In this document: positions 32,857-46,432 of the stretch, piece after piece
How the letters are laid out: the number at the start of each line of letters is the position of its first letter
Numbering within the stretch: position 1 is the stretch's first letter
DNA from: Delphinapterus leucas
Lineage: Eukaryota; Chordata; Mammalia; Artiodactyla; Monodontidae
Assembly: GCF_002288925.2 (NCBI RefSeq)
Contig: NW_022098007.1
Location: 24,180,815-24,244,814 of the forward strand
Reading direction: 5' to 3'
Length of the DNA: 64,000 nt
Program-made: the position numbers and the translations under genes
The notes under the pieces: model-generated
The model's database searches: none
Seen by the model: the letters and a program-made list of their open reading frames with translations, nothing else
Told to the model about the DNA's origin: nothing

Positions 32857-35720
32857 AAAAGTATGTTTTTTAGTTTCCAAGTGTTCATAAAATTTCCTGT
32901 TACCTTTCACTTATGCATTTCTACTTTAATACTATTGTGGTCAGAAAACACTCTATGGTTGAAATGCTTTTAAACACATTCAGATTTGCTTTGTGGCACA
33001 AAATATGGTATCATTTCTACATTTGTTTATTTCAAATGTTCATTTGAAGAGGACATTTACTTTGGTATTATATGGATGGCCTGTTTCTTCTGTCAATTAA
33101 GTCTGGGTAATTCATAGTTTTGATCAGTTCTCTACCCTTACTAATTTTCTAATTCTATCCACTATTGAGAGGAGTGTTTGCCAACTCTATTTATTATTTT
33201 TGTATCCATTACCACTTTTTGTATTTTCAACCTCTGCTGTTTGATGCATAAAATTTAGGATTGTTATACATTCTTAGTTGACTCTTTTATTATGTTTTGT
33301 CTCTTCCTGGCCCTTGTGATTTTTTGTGGTGAAATTTACAGGAACTCCTAATTTCTTCAGGTTCATATTTGCATGGTTAGCTTTTTCCATGTTTCTACTT
33401 CCAAGCCATATATATCACCATATTTTCAGTGATTTACTGATATATAGCATGTATAACTGGCCACGTAAATTTGTCCTCTATGCCACTGTCTTATAATTGT
33501 ACCCATATTATAATTTGTTATATATATTATTGTATATTATATACATTATAATTGTTCCATAATTAGAAATTTACATTATAACTTTTGACATGGTAGGGTT
33601 AACTCCACAATTTATATTGCTGTTTGCTTGCTCCTTCTGTTTTTCATTTATGTTTATCTTTCCTACCTTACTATTTTTTACTTGAGTGTGTATTAGGATA
33701 TCATATTGATTTATCTAGTGTTTTTGAGTATATCTCTTCTTAGAGATTTTTAGTTGCTCTTGGTAATAAGTGTAGAGAACTTTTGTCTCTTTTCCCTCTC
33801 CTATTTATAATAGTTTTAAATATTTTCACCACATGCTTTGAGAACCATGCTCAGTGTTAAACAGTCTTCACCTTCTACTGTTCTTTCGTCCCTCCTAGTG
33901 TTCCAATATTTATCATTTCACTTGTTTGGAGAATGTTCTTTAACCATTCTTATAGAATAGGTCCGGGAGCATCAATTTATCCTGTGTTTAATTTGTTTGA
34001 AAATGTGTTTATTTCTTCTTCATTCCGAAAGGATAACTTTGCCCACTATAAAAATCTAGGTGACAGTTCCTTTATGACTTGAAAAATGTAAAGTCACCTC
34101 TTTCTTGCCTCCACATTTTCTGAGGACAAGTCTACTATCATTTGTGTTTTTTTCTACAATAGTTTTTGTTTCTTTTTGGCCCCCTCTGGCTGCTTTCATG
34201 AGTATCTTTTGTTTTTAATAGTTTGACTACTGTGTGCCTCAGAATGGATTTCTTTGGGTTTCTACTATTTGGGGTTCATTAAGCTTTGTGAATCTATGTG
34301 TTTTAAAAAATTGGAGGAGTCTTCAGTCATTGTCAAACACATTTTGGACTTACCTTCTTTCTTACCTTCTTCTGGGACCCCAGTGACAGGAATAGTGGAA
34401 CTTCTGTTATTGTCCCAAAGACCATTGAGGCTTAAAAAAATGTTTAGTCTATTTGCTGTGAATAATTTTAATTGTTCTATCTTTCAGTTCACTGGGTCTT
34501 TTCTCTGTCATCTCCATTGTGCTGTTAAAACCATCTGTTTAGTTACTTCATTTATGTTTTCCAGTTCTGAAATTAAACACTTGGTCCTTCATATCTTCTT
34601 TCCTTACTGAGATTTTCTGATATTCTATTTCAAATGTGTTTTTAATTGCTTGTTAAAACATTCCTGTGGGGGCTGCTTTATAGTCTTCAATAGGTAATTC
34701 CAACATCTGTATCATCTCTATGTTGGCAGCTATTTATTGTCTTTTCTCATTAAAGTTGAAAATTTCCTGGCCCATGATTATGATTTTTTTTTTACACTAG
34801 ACATTTTGGGCATATGATTCTGGAATTCATTTGAATCTTCTTTTTACAGACCTCCTATGAGTCAGCTCTGGTGAGGGATGGAGATTCTGTCATCTAAGTA
34901 CCAGGTAACAGTGAATGTACAGGTTCTCCCCTTGACATTCTTTAAACTCCAGGAGGGAGAGGAAGCTCATTACTGCTGATCATATGTAGGTGTGAGGGAA
35001 CAGCATATTATATCAATGCTCCTCACCACCATGTCCTCCACAGATATCAGAATGGGTGGCTGGGACAGCACTCAATAGGGCTGGAGAGTGATTAAAGTAC
35101 TAGCTTACCACATGGCCTCATCTGACAAGCCCCATGTAGAGAGGGAAGTGCTCTTTGTTACTGCTGGATGTGGATATGAATCCATGATGCCCACAAGGCC
35201 TCTATTTATGCCATGGGGATTAGTGCTGCCACTGTGCAGTAAAGGCTTTGCTGTCCAACAGGCTTTCTCTCATACTACCCTGACATTGGTTGAGGGTGGT
35301 TGAGAGTCTCATTGTAGATTGGCAACAGAGAAGGCTATGATGCCACTCAGCCTTTGCTGATGAAGGTGTGGATGGAGCAGTGATTTTTACCCTTAGGTTT
35401 GGAAGTAGTAGGGCAATACTTTCTAAAAGTTGTCTTATTTGATGGGTTGCTACTGGCTAGAGAATCCTTTTCCTAGGGATTTGTTCTGTTTTGATTTTTG
35501 GTCTGTGCTCACAGGTCTTTCTATTTACCAGATACTTTAGCACTTAACCTGAGATATATTAGGCAAAAGAAAAAAACCTCAATGTAATGTCTTTTCTTGG
35601 GTGCCAGTGTCTCTTGCTGATCTCCATCCCTTTTCATTCTTCTTATATTTCTTTTATATATAATATCCAGGGTTTTTGGCAAATAGGAAAGTGATTCTAT
35701 TCCCCTGATCTTGAGCCCAA

Positions 35721-36818
35721 AATCCTAGGCCATATAAAATTAAGATATTTATTTGTATGCATTCATGTCTATCTTTTTATTATGTCTCTCCTCTCTTTTT
35801 AAAATTCTACTTTTCCTTCTTTCCTCTATTCCATTTGATTTATTTTATAGTATTCCATTTAAATTTATTTAATAATTTTTAGTAGGTTTTCATATATTTC
35901 AGAGGTTTCCCTAAGGATTAAAATGTACATGGGTGATATTTTCCCATCTACTAAACATTAAAATATTACTACTTTAAATAAAATCTATAAATCTTAGGAC
36001 CATATAGGTCCCATTACCATCTGCTTTGTCATGAACTATAGTCCTGTGATTTTGTCATACATACAAGCTCAAAGTAAGCCTGTTAGTTTTATGAATTCTG
36101 GCAGAAGACATGAAAATCATGCCTCAGTGACAGAAGATTTTATAACTCATGACATGGTAAGCAGCATGAGCATCTTCACATTGATTTCATGAGTTCACAT
36201 TGGTTCTTCAAGCCTTCCACCTTATTTCAAGGAGGCAATGAAAAATGGTCTAGGTGGATTCTGCCCATGTAATGGGTTTGCATCAGAGATAAGGAATCCC
36301 AAGTTTAGGAAACCTGAATATTTTGGATTCTCTGTATATTAACTTTTCCAATAGGCCCAAAGGATTAATCCAGGTACCACAGGATGTATTAGTGATTGCA
36401 GAGGCTCTGCCTTTGCTTGCAAGTTGTAACTCTAGGGCAATTCTATAATCTAAAACAAACTCTGGCCAATGAGATGAAGCTGACTTGACGGCATTCAAGG
36501 AATAGGTAGAGGAACCTTAATGAATTAAGCACCCCATGGAGTCAGCTTTCACTGAAGCTTTGCTTCAGGTTGTGGAGCAGGAGATAAAGATTCCCAGAGA
36601 GGGAAAGCTGCAACATTTCAAAGTGAAGATGAGATTACCCTGGGGCTAATGTTTCTGTATTATTAAAAAATACTAATTTCATCTGACAAATAGGCTTGTT
36701 GGGCCTTTTTTCTCAAAATGGATATTCTAAATGTTTTAAGAGATTGCAAAGTGTCATGCCAACCTCTGGCATGACAGAAGGAAACATTATTATTTGGATA
36801 GAGCAAAACAATAAATTT
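35721..36818. other. No gene recognised; possibly old LTR sequence
   Basis: About 1.1 kb. The part 36060-36650 has word use that reminds me of old mammalian LTR-type repeats ('tgcctcagtgacagaagatt'), but I cannot assign a family. A 71-codon minus-strand frame (36283-36498) has no recognisable motif and is not called. Confidence 0.35.
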
Positions 36819-36833
36819 AAAAACCAGCCCTGT

Positions 36834-37204
36834 GGGATTCCGTGGTGGCACAGCAGTTAAGAATCCACCTGCCAATGCAGGGGACACAGGTTCGAGCCCT
36901 GGCCCGGGAAGATCCCACATGCCGCAGAGCAACTAAGTCCGTGCACCACAACTACTGAGTCTGCACCCTAGAGCCTGCAAACCACCAATACTGAGCCCGT
37001 GTGCCACAACTGAGCCCACGCGTCTAGAGCCCGTGCTCTGCAACAAGAGAAGCCACCACAATGAGAAGCCCATGCACCACAATGAAAAGCAGCCCCCACT
37101 TGCTGCAACTAGAGAAAGCCCACACGCAGCAACAAAGACCCAACACAGCCAAAAATAAATAAAAATAAAATAAATTTAAAATACCTAAAAAGAAAACAAA
37201 ACAC
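36834..37204 (+). mobile_element. CHR-type SINE, long form
   Basis: SINE head (gggattccgtggtggcacag), B-box-like ggttcgagccctgg, long 'actgagcc' body and an A-rich tail with AAT units. TSD aaaaaccagccctgt (36819-36833) versus aaaaaacctgccctgt (37205-37220). Confidence 0.92.
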
Positions 37205-37220
37205 AAAAAACCTGCCCTGT

Positions 37221-37860
37221 GCTAAAATTACCTACCAACACCTACTTTATGTTGCCATAATTTAACATCTAAGTATATTGAAATTCCTCTCAGACAATGT
37301 TATAATCTTGTTTCCAAGAGTCATGTATTTAAAGAGTTTAGGAGAAAAACAGTTATCGTATATCCCCAGATACTTACCATTACTTGCTCAAACTTTATCC
37401 CTTTGAAGTACCAAGTTTCTCTCTGGTGTCACTACCTGAAGAAAACCATTATCATTTCTTTTAGAGCATTTTTGTGATAAAAAATTATCTAGGTTTACCT
37501 TCATTTGAGAATAATCTTTAATTCATTTAAAAGGACATTTTTCCTAGTTATAGACTTCTGGGTTAATTTTACCTTCAGCACTTTAAAGATGTTCTATTTT
37601 CTGGACTCTGTAGTATCTGGTAAGAAATACAGTTATTTATTCAAATTACCATTACCCTATATATAATAAACTGATTTTTGGTAGGAACTTTCAAAATTTT
37701 TTCTTCATCATTGGCTTTCATCAGTTTGATTACATTGTGTTATCAGTATGCATTTGGGTTTATTCTCTTCAAGGTCACAATGCTTATTAAATCTGCACAT
37801 ATATGTCTTTCACCAAACATTATTATTATTTCTTCAAATGTTTTCTGTGCCAATCACCAT
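37221..37860 (-). mobile_element. Old L1-like sequence, antisense
   Basis: Phrases such as 'cagcactttaaagatgttc' and 'agacttctgggttaat' fit antisense old L1 5' sequence. Diverged; the left part is uncertain. Confidence 0.5.
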
Positions 37861-38010
37861 GAGGTGGCGGATGGGTAAAGAAAGTAGTATGTCCATATAC
37901 TGCAATATTATTCATCTATAAACAGGAATGAATTATGGATACACAGTATGACATGTATGTTCCTCTTAATCATTGTGCTAAGTAAAAGAAACCAGACACA
38001 TAAGGGTCTT
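37861..38010 (+). mobile_element. Short old L1 3' piece, sense
   Basis: Matches the L1 ORF2 terminus in sense ('gcaatattattcatctata', 'gtgctaagtaaaagaaacc'). It switches to antisense L1-like sequence on the right. Confidence 0.6.
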
Positions 38011-38632
38011 ATTCCATTTACACACCCTTTGACTATGGCAAGCAGTGTGGCTATACATATTTCCATACAAAATTTCTACTTGAACATTAATATTCCTTTA
38101 CATATTTCCATACAAAATTTCTACTTGAACATTAATATTCCTTTAACTGAGAAATATACCTTTGTGTGGAATTGGTGGGTCACAGAGATTCTATAAATTG
38201 TTGGGGGACCACCACAGTGTTTTGCACAGTAGCCTCACTATTTGACATCCCCCCATAGCAAAGAACAAAAATCCCAACTTCTCCACATCCTTAGCAACAT
38301 TTATTATTTCTCATTTTTCATTTTATACCCAAAATGTGAAGTGATATCTCATGATTATTTTGAATTGAATTTCTCAAGTAAAAATATTAAAATTCTTTTC
38401 ATGTACTACGGCTCCTGGTATATTAACTTTTGAGAAATATTTACATCCTTGGTGCATTTCTAAATTGTACTTTTCTTCCGTTTTTTAGTTGGAAGTGTTC
38501 TTTATATATTCTCCATGCTAGTAAGTTCTCAAATACATGATTTCCAAGTATTTTCTCTCGTTCTGTGAGCTGTCTTTTCACTTCCCTCAGAGTGTGCTAT
38601 GGTGCACGTTTGTAAGTTGGATAAAGTCCAAC
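38011..38632 (-). mobile_element. Old L1 ORF2 C-terminal piece, antisense
   Basis: Antisense L1 words ('tctccacatccttagcaac', 'agtgatatctcatgatt'). It contains the 45-bp tandem duplication and ends at the Tigger1 target TA. Confidence 0.6.
38056..38145. repeat. Perfect 45-bp tandem duplication
   Basis: catatttccatacaaaattt... at 38056-38100 is repeated without change at 38101-38145. The identity of the two units implies a recent duplication. Confidence 0.97.
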
Positions 38633-38634
38633 TA

Positions 38635-40982
38635 CGGGCATACCTCTGAGATAGTGATTGTATTGTTCCAGCAAATATCACAGTAAAGTGAGTTGAGTCA
38701 AATGAATTTTTAGGTTCCCCAGTGGAAATAAGTTATATTTACTCTACATTGTAGTCTATTAAGTATGCAGTGGCATTATGCCTAAAAATCAATGTACATA
38801 CCTTAACTAAAAAATACTGTCACCTGAGCCTTCAGTGAGTAGTTATCTTTCTGCTTGTGGAGGATATTGCCTTGATGTTGATGGCTGCTGACTGATGAGG
38901 GTGGTGGTTGCTAAAGATTGAGATGGCTATGGCAATTTCTTAAAATAAGACAGCAGTGAAGTCTGCCACATCAATTGACTCTTCCTTTCACGAACAACTT
39001 CGCTGTAACATGCAATGCTGTTTGGTAGCATTTTACCCACAGTGGAACTTTAAAATTGGAGTCAGTCCTCTCAAACTCTTCCACTACTTTATCAACTAAG
39101 TTTGTGTAATACTCTAAATCCTTTCTTGTCATTTGGACAATATTCAAAAGCATCTTTAATGGGTGTAGACTCCATATCAAGAAATCACTTTCTTAGTTCA
39201 TCCATAAGAAGCATCTCCTCACCCATTAAAGTTCTGTGATGAGATTGCAGCAATTCAGTCACATCTTCGGGCTCCACTCCTAATTTTTGGTTCTCTTCCA
39301 ATTTCCACATTTGGAGTTACCTCCTCCACTGACGTCTTGAACCTCTCAAAGTCATCCATGAGGGCTGGAATCAATGTCCTCCAAACTCCTGTTAATGTTG
39401 ATACTCTGACCTCTTCCCATGAATCACGAATGTTCTTAATGACATCTGGAATGGTGAATCCATTCCAGAAGGTTTTCAATTTACTTTGCCCAAAACATCA
39501 AAGAAAACACGATCTATGGCAGGTATTGTCTTACAAAATGTACTTGTTAAATAATAAAAATTGAAAGTCGAAATTGCTCCTTAACTGACAGGATGCAGAA
39601 TGGATGATATGTTAGCAGGCATTAAAAAAACATTAATTTCATTGTACATCTCCACCAGGGCTCTTGAGTGACCAGGTTCATTGTCAATGAGCAGCAATAT
39701 TTTGAAAGGAATCTCTTTTTGCTGAGCAGTGGGTATCAACAGTAGGCTGAAAATATTCAGTAAACCATGTTGTAAACAGCTGTGCTCTCATCCAGGCTTT
39801 GTTGTTCCATTTGCGGAGCACAGGCAGAGTAGATTTAGCATAATTATTAAGAACCCTAGGATTTTCAGAATGGTAAATGACAACCGGCTTGAACTCAAAG
39901 TTACCAGTTGCATTAGCCTGACAAGAGAGTCAGCCTGTCCTCTGAAGCCAGGAATTGGCTTCTCCTCTGTAGCTATGAATATCCTAGATGTACTTCTTCC
40001 AATAGAAGGCTGTTTTGTCTACATTGAAGATCTGTTGTTTAGTGTGGCCACCTTCATTAATTATCTTAGTCAGATCTTCTGAATAATTTGCTGCAGCTTC
40101 TACATCAGCACTTATTGCTTCACCTTGCATTTTTATGTTATGGAGATGGCTTCTTTCCTTAAACTTCATGAACGAACCTCTGCTAGCTTCAAACTTTTCG
40201 TCTGCAGCTTCCTCATCTCTGTCAACCTTCATAGAATTGAAGAGAGCTAGGGCCTTGCCCTGGATTAGGCTTTGGCTTAAGGGAATGTTGAGGCTGGTCT
40301 GTTCGTCTATCCAGACTGCTAAAACTGTCTCAGTATCAGCAATAAGGCTGTTTTGCTTTCTTATCATTTACGTGTTCACTGGAGAAGCACTTTTCATTTC
40401 CTTCAAGAATTTTTCCTTTGTATTCACAATTTGGCTAACTGGCACAAAAGGCCTAGTTTTGGGCCTGTGTAGGCATTCAACATGCCTTCCCCACTAAGCT
40501 TAATCATTTCTAGCTTTTGATTTAAAGTGAGAGATGTGCGAGTCTTCCTTTCACTTGAACACTTAGAGGCCACTGTAGGGATATCCACTGGCCTAACTTC
40601 ATTGTTGTTGTTTCTCAGGGAATAGACAGGCCTGAGGAGAGGGAAAGAAACAGGAAAATGGCATGTCAGTGGAGCATTCAGAACATATACAACATTGATT
40701 AAGCTCACCATCTTATATGGATGTGGTATGTGGTTTTCTAAAACAATTACAATAGTAACATCAAAGATCACTGATCACAGATCACCATAACAAATATAAT
40801 GATGAAAATTTTTGAAATATTGCAAGAATTACCAAAATATGACACAGATATAAAGTGAGGAAATGCTGTTGGAAAAATGGTATCAATACACTTGCTCAAT
40901 GCTGGGTTGCTACAAACTTTAAATTTGTAAGAAACACAATGTACCCAAAGTGCAATAAAACCAACTGCAATGAGGTATACTG
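38635..40982 (-). mobile_element. Tigger1 DNA transposon, nearly end to end
   Basis: Left terminus cgggcatacctctgagata and right terminus ending gaggtatactg are inverted repeats of Tigger1 type. TA dinucleotides flank both sides (38633-38634 and 40983-40984), the signature of Tc1/mariner-superfamily insertion. The length of 2348 bp is close to the roughly 2.4 kb I recall for the family. The transposase reads on the minus strand. No nested insertions. Confidence 0.93.
38971..40610 (-). pseudogene. Tigger1 transposase remnant
   Basis: Minus-strand pieces, N- to C-terminus. About 40424-40610 has a CENP-B-type helix-turn-helix start (ASKCSSERKTRTSLTLNQKLEMIKLS region), and 39984-40367 the second DNA-binding part and entry to the DDE domain ([12 protein letters not shown]). 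The catalytic centre (about 39600-39980) is in broken frames. Pieces 39255-39479 and 38971-39180 cover the C-terminal part. A pogo/CENP-B-like transposase that cuts and pastes at TA; this copy cannot encode it because of frameshifts and stops. Confidence 0.85.
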
Positions 40983-40984
40983 TA

Positions 40985-42540
40985 ATTTATTATTTCTTTT
41001 GATGATTTTACTTTCAGTGTCATATCTAAGAATTGATCGCCAAATTAAAGATCAAGAAAATTTTACTATACATTTTCAGTTATGGATTTTTGCAATATTA
41101 GCTTGTATATTTAGCTTTTGATAGATTTTGAGTTAATTTCTGTAAAGGTTATGAGTTAAAAGTCCAATTACATTCTTTTATATGTTGATCTCCATTTGTC
41201 AAAGGACCATCTGCTAACGCTACTCTTTCATAATTGAATGGTCTTGGCAATCTTCTGGACAATCAGTTAGCCATAAGTTGTATTTCTGAACTCTCATTTC
41301 TATGACACTGGCTTATATGTCTATCCTTACACAAATACCATACTGTTCAAGATTACTATTGCTTTGTTATGGTTTGAAAAAAGTGTAAATCATCCAAATT
41401 TATAGTTTTCAAGATAGTTTAGGCTATTCAGGTTATTTGCAATTTCATACCTATTTTAGGTTCAACTTTTCCATTTCTGTAAAAAAGGCAGTTGAGATTT
41501 TGATAAGGATCACATTAAATCTGTATATTGCTTTATGGGCTGATGGCATGTTAAATATGCTTTCCAATAAATGAACACAGGATGTCTTTCCATTTGTTTA
41601 ATTTCTTTCAGCAATGTTGTGTAGATTTCAATTTACAAGTCTCACATCTATTTGAATAAATGTACCCTACATATTTTATTATTTATGATATTGTAAATGG
41701 AATTGCTTATTTGCCTTTATTTATTGTCCGTTGCTAGTACACAAAAATATAACCGATTTTTCTGTATACTCTGAAACACTGCTGAATTTCTTATAAGATC
41801 TAATAGTTTTTTGCATGTATTCTTTAGGATTTTCTGTATGTATGACAATATCATGAGAATAGAGACAATTTTACATCTTCATTTCCAAGTTCGATATATT
41901 TTATTCTTTTTCTTGGCTAATTGTTCTGGCTGAAACTTCTAGTACAAAGTTGAATACAAGAGGCATCCTAGTTTTATTTCTGGTCATAAGGAGACAGCCA
42001 TCTTTCCCCTTTAACTATGTTACATAGTATTCATAAATGCCTTTCATCATGTTGAGGAAATTCAATTCTATTCCTAGTTTGTAGAGCTTTGTATATCATG
42101 AACGGGTATGTATTTTGTCTAATGCTTTCTTTGAAATGAATTATCACGTGTTATTTTTTTCCTTTCTACTATTAATATGGTATGTAACATTGATCTATGT
42201 ATGGTGAATCATCTTTGCAATTCTGGAAAAAAATTCCATTTTGCTCATGGTGTATAATCCCTTTTAGCATGTTGTCACAATTTTTAACTAGTACTTTAAG
42301 GTTTTTGGCATTTATATTCATAAGGTATACTGACCCATAGATTTGTCTTTGTGTTTGTCTGACACTGGTATCATTGAAATGTTATCTCATAAAATGAATT
42401 TTAAAACGTTCCCTCAATTGTATTTTTGGAGAGAGGCTGAAAAGTGGTATTAATTCTTCCTTAACATCTGGAAGAATTCACCAGTGAAACCACTTAGTAC
42501 TGGGCTTCTTTATTGGCAGATGTTAAAAAATATAATTTCC
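40985..42540 (-). mobile_element. Old L1 ORF2, antisense
   Basis: Antisense L1 ORF2 from near the C-terminus ('ggaccatctgctaacgctac', 'atgtctatccttacacaaat') to the reverse-transcriptase region ('cctagttttatttctggtc'). Decayed. Confidence 0.65.
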
Positions 42541-44129
42541 TGAGATGACGTTCACATAACTTAAAAATAACAATTTAAAGTGAACACATTAGTGGCATTT
42601 AGCACATTCACATGATTTAGTAGGAAACATTTTCATCACTACAAAGTAAAGCCCTATAGTCATTAAGTGGTTTCTCCACATTCCCTGTATTCCTAGTTCC
42701 TGGCAGCAAATAATCAAAATTCTTTCTCAAAGTAATGTCTATATGTATAAAATCATATAACATGTGACTTTTTGCGTCTGGTTTCACTCACTTAGCATAA
42801 TGCTTTGTAGGTTCATCCAAATTTATCATTTTGTCAGTACCTCATGACTTCTGTGGCTTAATAATACTCCACTGTAGGCATATACCAAAATTTCATTGTC
42901 TCTGTGGACATTTGCACTGTATTCCACAGCAGCTGAACCATTTTAAATACCAGCTATGTGGACAAGATTCTATTTATGTATATTCTTGCCAACACTTTTT
43001 CATGCTTTTAAAATTACAAACACATTAGTGGATATGAAATTATCTCATGGCTCTGCTTTTACCTCACTTATGTCAAATATTATGAAGCATCTTTCATGTG
43101 CTTTTTGTCCATTTATACATTTTCTTTGAAGAAATGTCTTTTCAAGTTTTTGCCCATTCTTTAATTGGGTTGTCTACTTGTGGAGATGTAAGAGTTTTGT
43201 TTTTTTGTTTTTAATACATAACACATCCTTGATACTCGACCCGTATTAGGCATATGCTTTCTATTTTCTCATCTTCTGCATGTTGCCTTTTTCCTCCTTG
43301 GTAATGTTCTATCATGCACAAAAGTGTTGATTTTTGATAGCACCTAATATATTTATTATTTACTTAGACTTTAGATATCACATCTAATATTCCATTGCCA
43401 AATCCAAGGTCATGAAGATTTATTCCTATGTTTTCTACTAAAAGTTACAGAGATTTAGCTCTTACATTTGGGATGTTGATGCACATTGAGTTAATTTTGT
43501 ATATGGTACATCTTCATTGCTGAGTCCATTTGTCCAAGCTCCATTTGTTGGTAGGGGTTCAGCTTCATTCCTCTGCATGTGGAAATCCAGCTGTCAAGCA
43601 CCATTTGTTGAAGGGACTACTCATTCCTCTAAATGATCTTGGAAAACTATCAATAAGCAACTGGGTATAGGTATATGGGTTTATTTCTAGAAACTCGATT
43701 CTATTTCATTGGTCAATATGTATATACTTATGCCAGGACTGTATCATTTTTGATTAATGAAGCTATGCAGTAAGTTTTGAAATCAGAATTCAAGTCTTCG
43801 GACTTCGCTCTTTTTCAAGACTGATTTGGTTACTCACAAACCTTAGCAATTACGTATGAATTTGAGGATCAGCTTTTCCATTTCTGCATAAAAGGCTATG
43901 CATATTTTGAAAGGAATTGCACTGAATCTGTTGATCACTATGGGTTGTACGACATCTTAAGAATACTGTATTACAATACATTTACACAGGATGTCTTTCC
44001 ATCTATTTACATGTTCCTTAATTTATTCCAGCAAAGTTTTGCAGTTTTCACTGAACAAATACTTCAACTCCAGGCTAAATTTATTCCTAGGCATTTTATT
44101 CTATTGAATACTATGGTACATGGATTTTT

Positions 44130-44341
44130 TTTTTTTTTTTTTTTTTTTGTGGTATGCGGGCCTCTCACTGTTGTGGCCTCTTCTGTTGCAGAGCAAGGCT
44201 CCGGACGTGCAGGCTCAGCAGCCATGGCTCACGGGCCCAGTTGTTCCGCAGCATGCGGGATCCTCCCCAACCGCGGCACAAACCCATGTCCCCTGCATCG
44301 GCAGGTGGACTCTCAACCACTGCGCCACCAGGGAAGCCCCG
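44130..44341 (-). mobile_element. CHR-type SINE, short form, antisense
   Basis: T run, reversed SINE, ending ccaccagggaagcccc. TSD tacatggattttt (44117-44129) versus ttcatggattttt (44342-44354). Confidence 0.93.
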
Positions 44342-45066
44342 TTCATGGATTTTTAAAATAATTTTAAAATTTCCTTTTCAGATTGTAATTAGCTACAGAA
44401 ATAAAAATAATTTTGAGTGCTGATGGTTTAATTTTGCTGATCTTATTATCTCTAGAAACTTTCTGTGAATTCGTTGGAATTTTCTACATAATAGGAGTAT
44501 AAAAAGAGTTTTAATTCTTACTTTCCAATTACTATGCCTTCCATTCCTTCTTCCAGCCTAGTTGCTGTAGCTACAATATCCAGTACAATATATAACAGCA
44601 ATGGTGAAATCAGGTACATTCGTCTTGCTGATGATCTTAGCAGAAAAGCATTCAGTCATTTGACACTGATATTAGCTATGTGTTTTACATAAATGCTATT
44701 TATCATGTTCAGAAATTTCCTATTCCTAATTCACATTTTTTTTCTTTTCTGAAATCATGAAAGGTTTGTTGGTTTTTATCAAATTCTTGCTCTGTATCAA
44801 TTGAGATGATCCTTTGGTTTCCTTCCCTCATTACATTAATGTGATGTATTATCCTTGTATTACTGGCAATAATTCTACTTATTTGTGGTGTATAATTCTG
44901 ATAATAAGATGTTGGATTCTTTCTTGTAGAGTTTTTTGGAAAAATTTGGAATCTATATTCTAAGACATACTGGTAATTAATTTTCTCTTCTTGTGATGGT
45001 TTTACTTGGCTTTGGTGTCAGAGTAATGTGGACACAGAGAATAACTAAGTATTCCCTGCTTTCCTT

Positions 45067-45271
45067 TTTTTTTTTTTGCAGTACGCGGGCCTCTCACTGT
45101 TGTGGCCTCTCCCGTTGCAGAGCACAGGCTCTGGACGCACAGGCTCAGCGGCCATGGCTCATGGGCCCAGCCACTCCGCAGCATGTGGGATCTTCCCAGA
45201 CTGGGGCACGAACCCATGCCCCCTGCATCGGCAGGCAGACTCTCAACCACTGTGCCACCAGGGAAGCCCCT
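45067..45271 (-). mobile_element. CHR-type SINE, short form, antisense
   Basis: T run from 45066, reversed SINE body, ending ccaccagggaagcccc. I see no convincing TSD. Confidence 0.92.
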
Positions 45272-45470
45272 CCATTTTTTTTTAAAAGAATCTGAGTGAT
45301 TACTATCAACCCAATATTTGGTAGAATGTACCAGTGCAGGCATATGACAGAGGTCTTTACTGACAGGTTTTATATTTTGGTTACTTGTTCAGTCCCTTTA
45401 TTTATATAGATCTCTTCAAATTTTCAAAGTGATTCAGTATTTTTATGAATTATATTCCATTAAAAGTTAT

Positions 45471-46432
45471 TACCAAATAATGGCTATATACACTGTGTTA
45501 TACAATATGTCTTGTTGCTTCTATATTTTATACATAGGAGTTCATATCTCTTAATCCCATACCCCTACCTTGCACCTCCTCACTTCCATTTCCGCACCGA
45601 TAACCACTGGTTTGTTTTCGACATCTATGAGTTTGTTTCTGTTCTGCTATGTACATTTGTTTTGATCTTTAGATTCCACATATAAGTGATTCCATACAGT
45701 GTCTTTCTCAGTCTGACTTATTTCAGTAAGCATAATGTCCATCCACATTGCTGCAAATGGTAGAATTTCATTCTTTTTTATGGCTAATATTCCATTGTGT
45801 GTATGCATATATGTGTGTATAATATACACACACACATGTATATATACCTCTTCTTTATCCATTCATCTATTGATGGACACTTGGGTTGCTTCCATATCTT
45901 GGCTATTGTACATGGTACTGCTATGAACACTAGGGTGCATGTATCTTTTTGAATTAGTGTTTTCATTTTCTCTGGATATACACCCAAGACTGGAATTGCT
46001 GAATCATATGGTGGTTCTATTTTTAGTTTCTTGAGGAACCTCCATACTGTTTTCCACAGTGGCTGCACCAATTTACATTCCCACCAACAGTGTACTAGTA
46101 TTCCCTTTTCTCTACATCCATGCCAACGTTTGTTATTTGCAGAAATTTTGAGGTTAGCCATTCTGATAGATGTGAGGTGGTATCTCGTTGTTTTGATTCA
46201 CCTTTGTCTAATAATTAACAATGTTGAGCATCTTTTCATCTGCCTATTAACTATCTGTAGATCTTCTCTGGAAAAATGTCTGTTCAGGTCTTCTGCCCAT
46301 TTTTAAACTGGGTTGCTTTTTAGATATGGAGTTGTATGAGCTGTTTATATAATTTGGATACTAACCCCTTGTTGGTCATATAATTTGCAAATATTTTCTC
46401 CCACTCAGTAGGTCATCGTTTTGTTTTGTTGA
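45471..46432 (-). mobile_element. L1 3' end, antisense
   Basis: Antisense of the artiodactyl-type L1 3'UTR and ORF2 C-terminal part ('tggacacttgggttgcttcc', 'gccattctgatagatgtgag'). Minus-strand frames at 45784-46161 still read as ORF2 C-terminal protein. Confidence 0.85.

Larger units (their letters stand above)
31072..35720 (-). mobile_element. Old L1, antisense (ORF2 to 5'UTR), split by two SINEs
   Basis: Continuation of the old antisense L1: reverse transcriptase ('tcatgaaatacaggtttg'), endonuclease (about 33000-33350), then old L1M-type 5' sequence ('gataactttgcccactataa', 'ccttctttcttaccttcttctgggac') to roughly 35700. No open frames of note. The right boundary is uncertain. Confidence 0.65.
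42541..45470 (-). mobile_element. Old L1 (3' end into ORF2), antisense, split by two SINEs
   Basis: A fresh old-L1 3' end begins near 42541 ('gacgttcacataacttaaaa', 'ttcactcacttagcataatg') and proceeds through ORF2 words ('tcctctgcatgtggaaatcc', 'atcctttggtttccttccc') to about 45000-45470. SINEs sit at 44130-44341 and about 45067-45271. Confidence 0.65.
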
